In this document: positions 25,221 to 34,026 of the stretch, in pieces | Position numbering within the stretch: the first letter of the stretch is position 1 | Layout of the letters: every line of letters begins with the position of its first letter | NCBI GenBank assembly: GCA_016934415.1 | Contig: JAFGSW010000073.1 | Coordinates: forward strand, 1-35,700 | DNA from: Spirochaetales bacterium | GTDB taxonomy: Bacteria; Spirochaetota; Spirochaetia; SZUA-6; RPPD01 | DNA: 35,700 nucleotides | Direction: 5' to 3' | Position numbers and translations under genes: made by a program | The notes under the pieces: model-generated | Told to the model about the DNA's origin: nothing | What the model saw: only the letters and a program-made list of their open reading frames with translations | Database searches by the model: none

Positions 25221-27031
25221 AGAAGCGCGCAGCCGGCGCGGCCGCGGCGCGGCCGGGCGGAGCGATCGGCGATGCGACCGCCGATGAGGTCGCGGCCCCG
25301 TTCCGCTGGGGACTGGTCAGGCGCCTTCTCGCCTTCCTCCGTCCGTATCGCGGCCGGGTGGCGGTCATGTGGATCTTCACCCTCGTCGAGTCGGGCGCGG
25401 CCGTCCTCCTGCCGTACCTCATGAAGGTCGCCATCGACGTCCACATCACGGCGGGAAGCGTGTCCGGGCTCTTGACGGCCGGCGCCGCCTACTTGATCAC
25501 CGTCCTCGTCCTCTTCGCCGCCTCCCGGGCGGAAGGAGCGCTCCTCACCCGCATCGGCTACGGCGTGCTCTTCGGCCTGCGGCGCGACCTTTTCGCCCGC
25601 CTCCAGTCGCTCCCCTTCCGGTTCTACGACGGCCGCCGCACCGGGAGCGTGATGACCCGCCTGACGAGCGACGTGCAGGTCCTGGAGGAGCTCCTCCAGG
25701 GCGGGCTCAACACGCTCTTCGCCGATCTCGTGCTCCTCGTCGGCGTCATCGGCATGATGATCGCCCTCGACGCGCGCTTAAGCCTCGTTCTCGCGGTCAT
25801 CCTGCCGCTCTTCGGCGCGGTCGTGTTCTGGCTGCGCGGCAAGCTCGTCCGCGCCGGGCGCGGCATCCAGGCCAGGCTGGGCGCCCTGAACGGCTTCCTC
25901 AACGAGTCGATTACGGGCGTCAAGGTGATCCGCTCCTTCGCCCGGGAGGAGACGAGCATGCGGGAATTCGACAAGGTAAACGCCGAGTACTACGGCCAGG
26001 CGAAAAAGTTTTATCCCCTGAACGCCTTTTTCTGGCAGAGCGTCACCACCCTCAACGCGATCGCGACCGCGCTCGTGCTCCTGGGCGGCGGTCTCCTCCT
26101 TTCCGGGGGGCTGGTTTCGGTCGGCGTGATCGCCGCCTTCCTGGTCTACGTCACCCGCTTCTTCCAGCCGATGCAGCGGCTGTCGAATCTTCTGAACCTC
26201 CTCTCCCGCGCCATGGCCTCCTGCGAGCGCATCTTCGAAATCCTCGACGAGCGCCCCGAGACCGACGAGGCGCCGCAGACGCCCGCCCCGCTCAGCGTCG
26301 AGGGACGCGTCGCCTTCGAGCGCGTCGATTTCGGCTACTCCCCGGACGAGCCGGTCCTCACGTCCGTGTCCTTCGACGTGCCCGCCGGCGCGACCGCGGC
26401 CATCGTCGGCCCGACCGGCGCGGGCAAGACCACCATCGCCAACCTGCTCTGCCGCTTCTACGAGCCCTCCGCGGGCAGGGTGCTCGTCGACGGCCGGGAC
26501 CTCCGCGGCCTCTCCCTGCGCGATTACCGCGCCCGGACGGCCATCGTCATGCAGGAGGCGGTCGTCTTCTCCGGCACCGTGCTCGACAACATCCGCTTCG
26601 GCCGCCCGTCCGCCACGGGAGGGGAGGCGAGGGCCGTGGCCCGCGAGCTCGGGATCGACGACATGTTTTCAGCGCTCCCCGACGGCTACCTCACGCAGAC
26701 CGGCGAGCGCGGCGCGGGCCTCTCGCTCGGCCAGCGCCAGCTCGTCGCCTTCGCCCGCGCCCTGCTCCGCGATCCGGCCCTCCTCATCCTGGACGAGGCG
26801 AGCGCCTACATCGACTCCGCCACGGAAAAGCTCGTCCAGGCCGCCATGCGCCGCCTGCGCCGCGGACGCACCACCTTCGTGATCGCCCACCGCCTGTCCA
26901 CGATCAGGGACGCCGACGTGATCCTCGTCGTCGACCGGGGCCGGATCGTCGAGTCCGGCACGCATGAGGAGCTGCTCGCCAAGAGCGGGCGCTACGCCGA
27001 GCTCCTCCGCTCGCAGTACAAGGCGCTGTAA
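25217..27031 (+). CDS. ABC exporter half-transporter, subunit B (consensus site)
   Basis: The 604-residue protein has a transmembrane domain (about 30-350) and a nucleotide-binding domain (about 365-600). It has Walker A GPTGAGKTT, a canonical Walker B ILDEASAYID with Glu527, and the H-loop AHRLSTIRDAD. Its own signature is LSLGQRQ instead of LSGGQ. Together with subunit A this predicts one active and one degenerate ATP site, the classic asymmetric heterodimer. It overlaps subunit A by 4 bp, so it is translationally coupled. The N-terminus has a 30-residue Ala/Gly-rich extension before the first membrane helix. Confidence 0.9.
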
Positions 27032-27042
27032 AAAGGGAACCG

Positions 27043-27069
27043 CCCTTCGACTACGCTCAGGGCAGGCTC
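27043..27069. repeat. CCCTTCGACTACGCTCAGGG-type dispersed element
   Basis: This short element, 12 bp after the ABC stop, matches a widespread bacterial repeat whose translation contains ACPERSRRA, which I recall from many misannotated proteins. A degenerate relative may lie at 1258-1335. Confidence 0.6.
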
Positions 27070-27072
27070 CTG

Positions 27073-27293
27073 ACACGGATGGGAACCGATGACGCTGATG
27101 GAGAGAAGAGCGGAGAGGAGGAGCTACGGAAAACGCGGGGAGGAAAGAAAAGGGGAAGGGAAGCCGCGGAAACTTCCTGACAATGCCGAATATCGCAGCG
27201 CAGCTTCCGGCGAGGCTCTTCGTGACGCGCAGTCTACTCAACAGTCGGCAACGCGGTTTTCCGGACAATTCAGGCGAAGAACACGAATGTTAT
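27073..27293 (+). repeat. Adjacent R1 and R3 dispersed repeats
   Basis: An R1-type segment (about 27073-27140, 'cacggatgggaaccgatg') is followed by a ~115-bp element R3 (27178-27293). R3 aligns with 32346-32463, sharing 'tcgcagcgcag', 'gcgaggc' and 'ggcgaagaa' at the same spacing. The order R1 then R3 is the same at both places. No gene is seen in the gap 27032-27316. Confidence 0.7.
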
Positions 27294-27316
27294 TAACCAT
27301 CGGCCGGGCACGAGTT

Positions 27317-28801
27317 TCAGGGTGCGGACGTCTTGAACTTACGCCCGTCTTTCCGGCAGATGAGCTGAACGATGTCCCTGCCGGAACCGGCGGCGCCGGG
27401 CAGCCCGGAATCGCCGACCCACTGACCGGCCATGTAAAAATCTTTGAGCCCGCGAAGGGTCCGGGGGATGTTGAGAGTGAACGGTTTGGTGAATCCCATG
27501 ATCGAGCCTTGCCAATTGCCCGTGTAGCGGACGATGGTCAGGGGAGTGGCCACGTCGATCGTTTCGATTTTTTCCGAGACGCCCGGAATTATTTTTTCCA
27601 AGCGGGATACGACGGTCGTTTCTATCCGCTTTTTTTCCCGGCGATACGCCTCCCTGTCCCCGCGGAGCCGTTCCCAGTAGGCCGCCTGGCTGAAAAATGC
27701 GATCACGAGGGTGCTTTTGCCCGGCGGGGCGAACGACGGATCGAACGAGTAATGTTCGATTTGCAGGTAATTCCTTTCCTCTCCCGAGATCGTGACGGGT
27801 TCGTCGAGCTCATGAATGAAGTAGAGGGCGCTCGGACTGAACCGCTCCGACAAGTCCATGTTCACGCCGATGGACACCTGGACATAGGAGGGCATGACGG
27901 ATTCGGTCTCATAGATGAGCCTGATTTTTTTGTCGAGGTATTTTCCCTCAAGCATGCCGAAATGGGTGGCGCGGCCGTCAGCCGCGGAAATGACGATATC
28001 GGCGGGAACTTCCGTGCCGTCCGCCAGCCGTATGCCCGCCGCCTTGCCGTTTTCCACCAGAACCTTCTCGACCTTTGCGCCGTACCGTATCGTTCCGCCC
28101 AATCCGGCAAATCTCCGCTCGATGCTTTGAGCGAACGACCCGGAACCGCCTTCGGGGAATCCGTAATCCCTGGTGGCCAGCGAAAAAGGCACGGCGAAGA
28201 AATCGTTTGAAGACGAGTCGAAGCGGAAAGCCTTCATGGCCTTCCTCAGGATGGGAGACGTGAACAGGTCGGCGAAATCGTCTATGGTCGCTTTTCCGTA
28301 TTTCTTGAGAAAACTCATGAAGGGAGCGAAGGTTTTGAGCATTTTCAATGTGTCGAAAATCGTGAAAAGTTCCTTGGGTTTCATGGGGGGGATTTCGCAA
28401 AAAAGGTAAAACTTTCTGACGCAGTCCATCAGCTCGTCTATGACGGGACCGTCCTGGGGTGCGATGCGCTTGAGCTCTTTCTCCAGCATGTCCGGATCGT
28501 TGTAAAAATGGATCGTTTGTTCCTTGAGGAACATTGAAATCGTTCGGTCCCTGTAGTAGATTTTTTTCCCCTGCAGGGCCCCCAATTCCCGCCAGATTGC
28601 GTAATACGGAGATTGCGGAGAAGAGCCGACCAGCCAGTGAATGCAGATATCGAACGTGTATCCTTTCCTTTGCCAGGACGTGCAAAGACCGCCGGGCCGG
28701 TCGTGCATCTCGAAAATCCCGGTGTCATATCCGTTCATTCTCGCGTAACACCCCGCGGATAATCCCGCTATCCCGCCCCCGATGATGACGATTTTCTTCA
28801 T
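27317..28801 (-). CDS. CrtI-like FAD-dependent oxidoreductase
   Basis: The 494-residue protein is a flavin-containing amine oxidase/phytoene desaturase-type enzyme. The dinucleotide-binding motif VIIGGGIAGLSAG is at the N-terminus, followed by EMHDRPGGLCTSW and a substrate-region signature (YTFDICIHWLVGS). Later come GYGFP-like RDYGFPEGGSGSF and the C-terminal FYMAGQWVGDSGLPGAAGSGRD, which completes the FAD site. This family includes carotenoid desaturases, isomerases and retinol saturases; no other carotenoid gene is near, so the substrate is open. ATG 28801 is preceded by AAAGGAGG. Upstream is a very AT-rich segment that probably holds the promoter. Confidence 0.85.
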   Translation of the reverse strand: MKKIVIIGGGIAGLSAGCYARMNGYDTGIFEMHDRPGGLCTSWQRKGYTFDICIHWLVGSSPQSPYYAIWRELGALQGKKIYYRDRTISMFLKEQTIHFYNDPDMLEKELKRIAPQDGPVIDELMDCVRKFYLFCEIPPMKPKELFTIFDTLKMLKTFAPFMSFLKKYGKATIDDFADLFTSPILRKAMKAFRFDSSSNDFFAVPFSLATRDYGFPEGGSGSFAQSIERRFAGLGGTIRYGAKVEKVLVENGKAAGIRLADGTEVPADIVISAADGRATHFGMLEGKYLDKKIRLIYETESVMPSYVQVSIGVNMDLSERFSPSALYFIHELDEPVTISGEERNYLQIEHYSFDPSFAPPGKSTLVIAFFSQAAYWERLRGDREAYRREKKRIETTVVSRLEKIIPGVSEKIETIDVATPLTIVRYTGNWQGSIMGFTKPFTLNIPRTLRGLKDFYMAGQWVGDSGLPGAAGSGRDIVQLICRKDGRKFKTSAP

Positions 28802-29380
28802 GGCATAACCTCCTTTGGAAGATATATTGAATTATTTTATTGTAAAATTCATATTTCTAAAGATAATATTTACTTTAATAATAGAAAAGTGTTTTTTAAT
28901 AAATTTTTTTAATTTTATTTTTCTTTTTAAATCATCCGTTTTTAGAATAATAGCGGACTATTCGTTATTTATGCCCCGAAAATCGTGTTCGGTGTACCTC
29001 ATCCGTGTATGTAAAACCCATACTATATCCGGCATGATCGGAAGACCGTCCACAATCCCATTTTTAAAAGGCGATGTGGCGGGAGTGATGGCGGGGGCTG
29101 TTGCGTGGGCGGGCGCTGATGAGGGAGTGTGCTAAACGATGATTCCCGCGCGTGCGATGATGTCCCGAACTTTATTCGGGTGCGCTTTTGGGGGAGTGGA
29201 GCGAAGAAAGAAAGATTGACGTTCGCTGAGCGCACTCGAAGAGAACGCCGCCAAGCGATCGTAGAGACGCACGGCCGTGCGTCTTCGACACGTACGAGCC
29301 TTGATAGTCTATGCTCGCCGCCGCCCCGATCGTCTCTTTACCCGCCGTTCCGCGCCGTTCTTTCGCAGGCGGATTCCCGT
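28802..29380. other. Long gap: AT-rich island, then repeat-like sequence
   Basis: About 28815-28975 is strikingly AT-rich for this genome, with long T and A runs, and sits just upstream of the CrtI-like gene on its strand. The rest (about 29020-29370) is GC-rich and contains the small hairpin CCCGAA / TTCGGG at about 29164-29180 and the palindrome listed separately. Frames at 28815-29135 (plus) and 29023-29235 (minus) have no ribosome site or protein-like composition, so I call no gene. Confidence 0.55.
29265..29284. repeat. 20-bp perfect palindrome (AGACGCAC...GTGCGTCT)
   Basis: AGACGCACGGCCGTGCGTCT is a perfect palindrome, preceded by GTAG. The GTAGAGACGC style resembles dispersed palindromes I recall from several other phyla. 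It occurs once in this window. Confidence 0.65.
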
Positions 29381-29809
29381 CTATTGTTTTTCTTCCGGCC
29401 GGTCGGGTTCGTCCGGCTTCCGGAAATCCACGGACGCTCTCTTTGACATGATGAACACGATCAACACTATTACACCGCCGGAAGCGACGCCCATGAACAC
29501 AATGTTCATTATGGTAAACATGAGATTCATGCGGGTTCCGCCCGGGAAAAAACTCCCATGCGAGCCGGGCATGAGGCCGAAATTGAAAAAGGTTCCGATG
29601 AACAGGACGATGAATCCGGCGTTGGCGAGGCCGAGCAGCGTCACGAACGCGATCCGGAAGACGTTCTTCCGCTTGAGCATCCCGATCGCCGAAATGAGAA
29701 ACGCGACGCCGGCAATCCCGACGACGGGCGTGAGAATCCTGAACGTTTGGAATGTGTCGCCGGCCGGGCCCGCAGCGGCTTCGGCCGGCGTGAAAACCGC
29801 GTACTCCAT
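29381..29809 (-). CDS. Small integral membrane protein of unknown function
   Basis: The 142-residue protein has about four hydrophobic helices (VVGIAGVAFLISAIGML, FVTLLGLANAGFIVLFIGTFF, MFTIMNIVFMGVASGG, VIVLIVFIM), a GSHGSFFPGG loop and a charged tail (RKPDEPDRPEEKQ). ATG 29809 follows GGAAAG; a GTG two codons upstream is possible. No family is recognised. It lies 18 bp downstream of the methyltransferase remnant on the same strand. Confidence 0.65.
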   Translation of the reverse strand: MEYAVFTPAEAAAGPAGDTFQTFRILTPVVGIAGVAFLISAIGMLKRKNVFRIAFVTLLGLANAGFIVLFIGTFFNFGLMPGSHGSFFPGGTRMNLMFTIMNIVFMGVASGGVIVLIVFIMSKRASVDFRKPDEPDRPEEKQ

Positions 29810-29827
29810 TGACACTTTCCGGAAGAC

Positions 29828-30268
29828 TTATATTTTTTCGGCCTCGACGATGCAGTAAAACGGTTCGATGCCGAGTTTCTCCCCGAATTGTATGTATTCC
29901 GGTAATTTCAATCCGCATTCTTTGAGGAACGATTCGATCGCCGCCCGGCGATCGTGGGACATGTCTATTCCGAATTTCAAGGGCTCTCCCGTTTTGCCTG
30001 TCAGATTCCTCCGGCTTTTTACGGCCATTGAATTCGCGCCCAGGCTGAACGCTTGGGAATAAAAGTCCTGGGCGATCACGCTTCCGTCCGCGCATAAACC
30101 GGCCATCGCCTTCAGCGTTTTTTTAACGGTATCGGCTTCCAGGAACAGGGAAACTTTTTCGTGAACGCCGCCGAGAGCGGGTCCGGTCTCGTGTCGAAAT
30201 AATGCATGAGCCACCTGTATTGCAGCGCTTGCCCCGCAGAGAAGGAGACGCCCGCTTTTATTGAACAA
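29828..30268 (-). pseudogene. C-terminal remnant of a SAM-dependent methyltransferase (TIGR00027/LCMT-like)
   Basis: The segment VSLFLEADTVKKTLKAMAGL, then VIAQDFYSQ, GEPLKFGIDMSHDRRAAIES and a C-terminal FYCIVEAEKI match the last half of leucine carboxyl methyltransferase-like SAM enzymes of the TIGR00027 type. The N-terminal half with the SAM-binding GxGxD-like motif is missing. A short stretch (GRLLLCGASAAIQVA) may be what remains of it, joined to the C-terminal part by a deletion. The only available start is a TTG at 30268 without a ribosome site. It is probably a pseudogene. A TATAAT word lies upstream on this strand (about 30303-30310). Confidence 0.6.
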
Positions 30269-30458
30269 AACGACGTTGTTGTATTGTCATTATTCGGGTA
30301 TATTATAGAAGGATATCCTTATAAAAGATTGTTGTGCAGCATACGCGATTATAAAGTTTTTCCATTTTCATGCGCCAAAACCGGGAAGGATGGGTCATCG
30401 GCTGCGGAAATGGCAAAATCTTGATATGGCGCATGTCTGAATTCGAAAGAGGTGGCAC

Positions 30459-30860
30459 ATGCCCGGGTTTAAAACCGATCGGGGCGCATTCGCGTTTTTG
30501 CAGCGGTTTCTTGACGATGTCGAAGATCTCAAGGAAATAATTTCAGTACACCCTTTGTCGCAGGAAAAGCGCAATACCGCCAGGTCGCGGTTGATCGATT
30601 TGAAAATCCGCCTGCAGAATTATCACAATCAGCACGATACGGCGGCCGCCCGGAAAAAAATGACCAGGGCCGAGGCCGCCATCGTTTTCCCGGCCATGAA
30701 CGGGGCCTTCGGAGAGCTGAAAACAAAAATCGGCTCCTACCCGAGCGCGAATTGGACGGCGTCTCTCTCCGGAGTGGCGGTGATTCTAAGGCATTACCTC
30801 CCGAGGAAAAGCGGCCAATCGGTGAACGATGCGCCCGGGGCCGGGGGTGAAGACGGGTAG
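30459..30860 (+). CDS. Hypothetical protein, mostly helical
   Basis: The 133-residue protein starts at ATG 30459, preceded by AAAGAGG. It is rich in Arg, Lys and Ala, with long helices (FLQRFLDDVEDLKEIISV, TARSRLIDLKIRLQNYHN). It has no signal peptide or membrane helix. It shows no motif I recognise and is convergent with the paralogue gene at 30953-31648. No clear similarity to that protein was seen. Confidence 0.55.
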   Translation: MPGFKTDRGAFAFLQRFLDDVEDLKEIISVHPLSQEKRNTARSRLIDLKIRLQNYHNQHDTAAARKKMTRAEAAIVFPAMNGAFGELKTKIGSYPSANWTASLSGVAVILRHYLPRKSGQSVNDAPGAGGEDG

Positions 30861-30890
30861 CGGACGGTATTTCCGTGATTCCCTCCCGCC

Positions 30891-30941
30891 AAAAAAATCC
30901 CCGCCCGAGCCTGCCGGCCTTCGCCGACACCCCGGGCGGGG
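30891..30941 (-). terminator. Rho-independent terminator of the paralogue gene
   Basis: Reading the minus strand, CCCCGCCCG / CGGGCGGGG (30899-30907 with 30933-30941) forms a 9-bp GC stem followed by ATTTTTTT (30891-30898). It begins 11 bp after the stop at 30953. The loop is about 25 nt and can itself fold. Confidence 0.8.
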
Positions 30942-30952
30942 CATCCACCCCT

Positions 30953-31648
30953 TCACACGGCCGTCACGGCACGCGCGGACTTCTCCGTCACGATCCCGGG
31001 CGCGGTCCGCTTGCGGCCCTTGGCCCTCACCGTGGACTCGAACTCCACCAGCACGCCGGGCCGGCCCATGAACACCGCCTTGGCGGCGCTGCGCACCTGG
31101 CGGGCGGCCTCCTGCAGCTCCCTGTAGGCGACGTCGCGGGAGCGGGTGGCTTCTTTTTGCTTTTTCTTGGCGAGCTCCTGGCTCACGTCCGCGACCTCGA
31201 GGGCCTGCAGGGACTTGTCCGCGGCGGCCAGATCCGAGGCGCGGAACCCGATCCGGGCCAATTCGCCCAGGTACTTGTTCGCCACGTCCCGGAGATAACT
31301 CAGGTCGCCGACGGCCGCCTTGACGGTCCGGGGCGGCGTCTTGCCCACCTGGAATTCCTTGAGGGCCTGCCTTTCCGCTTTCTTGAAGCAGGCTTTCCCG
31401 GCGAAGCGGACCTTGCGGATCTGGTCGTACGCGCCGTGCATGGCCTTGTCCTGCGCCTCGGTGAGGCGGCCGGTCTTGCGGATCGCATTGCGCTGGGTGA
31501 TGTCCGCCGCCGCCGCTCTTTCGATGGAGGCGGCTAAAGTGTCGATGAGATCCTGCCCGATGCCGGGCTCGTCTTCCGTGGCCGCGTAACTCTTCGCGGA
31601 CTTGAGAAGCGCTTTCGCGTCCTGGAGAACGGAATCCAATTTCTGCAT
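30953..31648 (-). CDS. Unrecognised helical protein, complete paralogue of the gene at the window start
   Basis: The 231-residue protein is alanine-rich and predicted all-helical, with no signal peptide, membrane helix or cysteine-rich motif. Residues 1-70 match the visible N-terminus of the gene at 1-224 (42 of 70 identical, no gaps), with the fully conserved TEAQDKAM. Later parts carry many Lys and Arg (AKKKQKEATRSRD, VRAKGRKRTAPG), so nucleic-acid or membrane association is possible but unproven. The ATG at 31648 is preceded by GGAG, and a terminator follows the stop. A 21-bp tandem array lies about 200 bp upstream. I cannot name the family; the pair of copies with matching contexts makes it the most unusual gene in the window. 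Confidence 0.85.
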   Translation of the reverse strand: MQKLDSVLQDAKALLKSAKSYAATEDEPGIGQDLIDTLAASIERAAAADITQRNAIRKTGRLTEAQDKAMHGAYDQIRKVRFAGKACFKKAERQALKEFQVGKTPPRTVKAAVGDLSYLRDVANKYLGELARIGFRASDLAAADKSLQALEVADVSQELAKKKQKEATRSRDVAYRELQEAARQVRSAAKAVFMGRPGVLVEFESTVRAKGRKRTAPGIVTEKSARAVTAV

Positions 31649-31857
31649 AAACATGCTCCTTAAAAAAGTATATGGCATTCATCCGGAACAACGTCCGGAG
31701 TCGAAGCCGATGCACATGGGCGCTCAAAAACGCCCGTAGTTTCTCGCTCATCCCTCGGCAAAACCTTTTTTCTTCACGGAAATAAATCCGAGCCTGCCCC
31801 GGGCGAGCGGATCAGGCGGCTCCCGGGTTCCGAGAGCTTTCTCCGTGAGCCGAAGGG

Positions 31858-32120
31858 CCCGGCGCATCTTACGAAACGCCCGGCGCATCTTACGAAACGT
31901 CCGGCGCATCTTACGAAACGCCCGGCGCATCTTACGAAACGCCCGGCGCATCTTACGAAACGTCCGGCGCATCTTGCGAAACGCCCGGCGCACCTTACGA
32001 AACGCCCGGCGCATCTTACGAAACGCCCGGCGTATCTTACGAAACGTCCGGCGCACCTTACGAAACGTCCGGCGCACCTTACGAAACGCCCGGCGCATCT
32101 TACGAATTGCCCGGCGAAAC
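31858..32120. repeat. Tandem array 2: twelve and a half 21-bp units
   Basis: Twelve full units of exactly 21 bp (31858-32109) plus a partial one. Each has the core CCGGCGCATCTTACGAAACG, or C-to-T/A-to-G variants of it, preceded by C or T. A degenerate unit may precede at about 31837-31857. All differences between units are transitions. Frames are open on both strands (31748-32134 minus, RKMRRAF heptads; 31845-32138 plus, ILRNARR heptads), but both begin at a GTG without a ribosome site. The array lies upstream of the paralogue gene, as array 1 does of its partner. Confidence 0.9.
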
Positions 32121-32171
32121 TTTTTTTCCTTCACTTAATACAGCGAAAAAAAGGGCGAAATCACTCGAAAT

Positions 32172-32463
32172 ATTTTCAATTTTTTTGGGGGGTAAGACCG
32201 ATTGAATTCCCGGAGAGAACCGGGAATTTCGGTCGGGATTGACGTGCGCATCGTAGGGGAACCACGGATAACACTGATAGGAACTGATTACACTGATGGG
32301 GGAGGGATGGATGTAATAAATATCGAGAGATTCCCCTGCACCGCCGAGACAAGGCCGAATTTCGCAGCGCAGTTTCCAGCGAGGCAATTTGTGAGGTGGA
32401 GCACACTGTAAGGTTGGCAAGGCTGTTTTTCCAGGCCATCCCGGCGAAGAATATTAGTGTTGA
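32172..32463 (+). repeat. Composite dispersed element R2-R1-R3
   Basis: Three modules lie in a row. R2 (about 32172-32258) has a perfect 9-bp hairpin AATTCCCGG / CCGGGAATT at 32205-32228. R1 (about 32260-32302) contains 'accacggataacactgat'. R3 (32346-32463) resembles 27178-27293. R2 recurs at 34027-34110 and R1 throughout the window. The frame 32176-32559 (minus) is a by-product. From 32464 to the lipoprotein stop at 32743 I see nothing further. Confidence 0.7.
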
Positions 32464-32742
32464 AAACAGTAGGTTGAGCCCCGATACGTGATCGCCGGAG
32501 ACGTTTTTGCCTGGCTTGGTAAAACACCGATAAGTATCGTTGACGTATCGTAAATGCACAAAGCTCGATCACGGCGATGATTTTTACGTACTGAGGGAGA
32601 GTCGTGCTTTAGCTGTTGAGGCCGGCTGAAGAGATTTTATGAAATAACGCGAGTGAAATTAAGTCTATAAGAGTGCTTTCTTCATCAGGGGAAGAATCAA
32701 AATGTCGGAAGTGTCTCCATCGTCAAAGATGCCCACAGCTAT

Positions 32743-33822
32743 TTACTGCACGACGACCATTGCATTTGCCCTCAGGTAAACGATGCTCCCCTGTAATTCA
32801 GTCCATACATTATTCTTCCACCAACCGGCATCGGCTAATCCGGAAGTGTATTTGTATCCGGCTGCGTATACGTCGTTGCCGATTATCGCCAGCGCTTTGA
32901 CGGTTGGCTTGGGAGTGGTCGTGGTGGGAGAAGAAATTAATTGAGTCCACACGCCGTTTTTCCAGTACCCGGGCAGATTCCCCCCGCTGCTGTTTTGACT
33001 GAATCCCCCGACATATACATCTCCTTCTGCAACGACGATCGTATTCACTTCACTGTCGTGAGTCGCGCTCAAAGGCGTAAGATCGTTCCATGCGCCGTTT
33101 ATCCAGTAGCCGGCCACCTCCACGTCGGAGGAATTCGTATTGATCCCGCCCGCGTAGACATCACTTCCGGAAACCGCGAGCGCAAGGACGCGGGAGGATT
33201 TTGTGGCGTCGAAAACGGGCAATGGATTCCATGTCCCGTTCTTCCAGTACCCGGGAGTATAAGATCCTCCGCCGTTGTAAAGATACCCCCCGGCGTATAC
33301 ATCCGTATCGTCAATGACAATCGCATATACGCATCCGTCGTCACTTGAAGCAAAGCCGTTCCATGTTCCGTTCAGCCAATAACCGGCTTGCATGAACGTG
33401 CCGTTCGACGCCCATCCCCCTGCATAAATGTCGCCGTTATCGACCGCGAGAGCGTATACATACCCGCTGTATGTACTCAAATCCCGGGGCAGCGAATGCC
33501 GTGTTCCGTTCAACCAATAGCTGGGAACCGTTGTACTCGTGTTTCTGGTGTATCCACCCGCGTAAACATCGCTGCCGACGACGACTATGGAAGTGACGGC
33601 GGAATTCAAACCCGTATTGAGTGTGGAGAGCTCTGTCCATACGTTATCCCGCCAATAGCCGGGGAGAGTACCATCATAGCCGGGGTGAGCGTTTAAGCCG
33701 ACTGCGCTGCCGCCGATATATACTACCGGGGGGGTGCCTCCGGGATTGCCGCCCGCCGGCGAACACCCTTCCATAAAAAACACGGAGACTAGACAAACCA
33801 GGCAGGTTATAACGGTTTTCAT
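32743..33822 (-). CDS. Lipoprotein with seven beta-propeller-like repeats
   Basis: The 359-residue precursor has a lipoprotein signal (FFMEGC, Cys near residue 20) and seven repeats of about 50 residues. The repeat core reads DVYAGGYxxN, then PGYWxNGxWxxL, then a variable loop and a hydrophobic strand (ALAV, AIVV). The first begins VVYIGGS and the seventh ends DVYAAGYKYT and WWKNNVWTEL. The C-terminal strand NAMVVVQ probably closes the ring against the first VYIGG strand, as in seven-bladed propellers. It would lie outside the cell or in the periplasm; a binding role is inferred from the fold only. AAGGAGG precedes ATG 33822. The family is not recognised beyond the repeat. Confidence 0.8.
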   Translation of the reverse strand: MKTVITCLVCLVSVFFMEGCSPAGGNPGGTPPVVYIGGSAVGLNAHPGYDGTLPGYWRDNVWTELSTLNTGLNSAVTSIVVVGSDVYAGGYTRNTSTTVPSYWLNGTRHSLPRDLSTYSGYVYALAVDNGDIYAGGWASNGTFMQAGYWLNGTWNGFASSDDGCVYAIVIDDTDVYAGGYLYNGGGSYTPGYWKNGTWNPLPVFDATKSSRVLALAVSGSDVYAGGINTNSSDVEVAGYWINGAWNDLTPLSATHDSEVNTIVVAEGDVYVGGFSQNSSGGNLPGYWKNGVWTQLISSPTTTTPKPTVKALAIIGNDVYAAGYKYTSGLADAGWWKNNVWTELQGSIVYLRANAMVVVQ

Positions 33823-34026
33823 TTGTCCTCCTTATCGCCCCGGTGACCGGTGGCCGCCGCCTTTTGCCGGCTGTCAATCGCTGATTACTCGCTTCTTGAA
33901 ATTCGGCGTCGGTGGTTCGCCTCGGTCTTCACGGTTGCGTCTTGGCGGCTGGCAGCCGCTGCACATGGGATGCGAACCGGCGATGTTCAAGAAAGGAGCG
34001 TTTATAGTAAACACCTTTTTGCCGAT

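Noticed and set aside
28815..29135. Plus-strand 106-residue protein in the AT-rich island
   Set aside because: Low-complexity Phe/Ile composition produced by A/T runs and no ribosome site.
31858..32120. CRISPR array
   Set aside because: The 21-bp units are contiguous and nearly identical with no spacers, and no cas gene is nearby. The same holds for 350-622.
31748..32138. Arg-rich heptad proteins on either strand of array 2
   Set aside because: Open frames on both strands follow from a period divisible by three. Both begin at GTG without a ribosome site, and variation ignores codons.
32172..32463. Insertion sequence
   Set aside because: No transposase frame or clear terminal inverted repeats were found, so it is listed as a dispersed repeat only.
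32176..32559. 127-residue minus-strand protein
   Set aside because: It consists almost wholly of the R2, R1 and R3 repeats read through; related frames arise at the other R3 copy.
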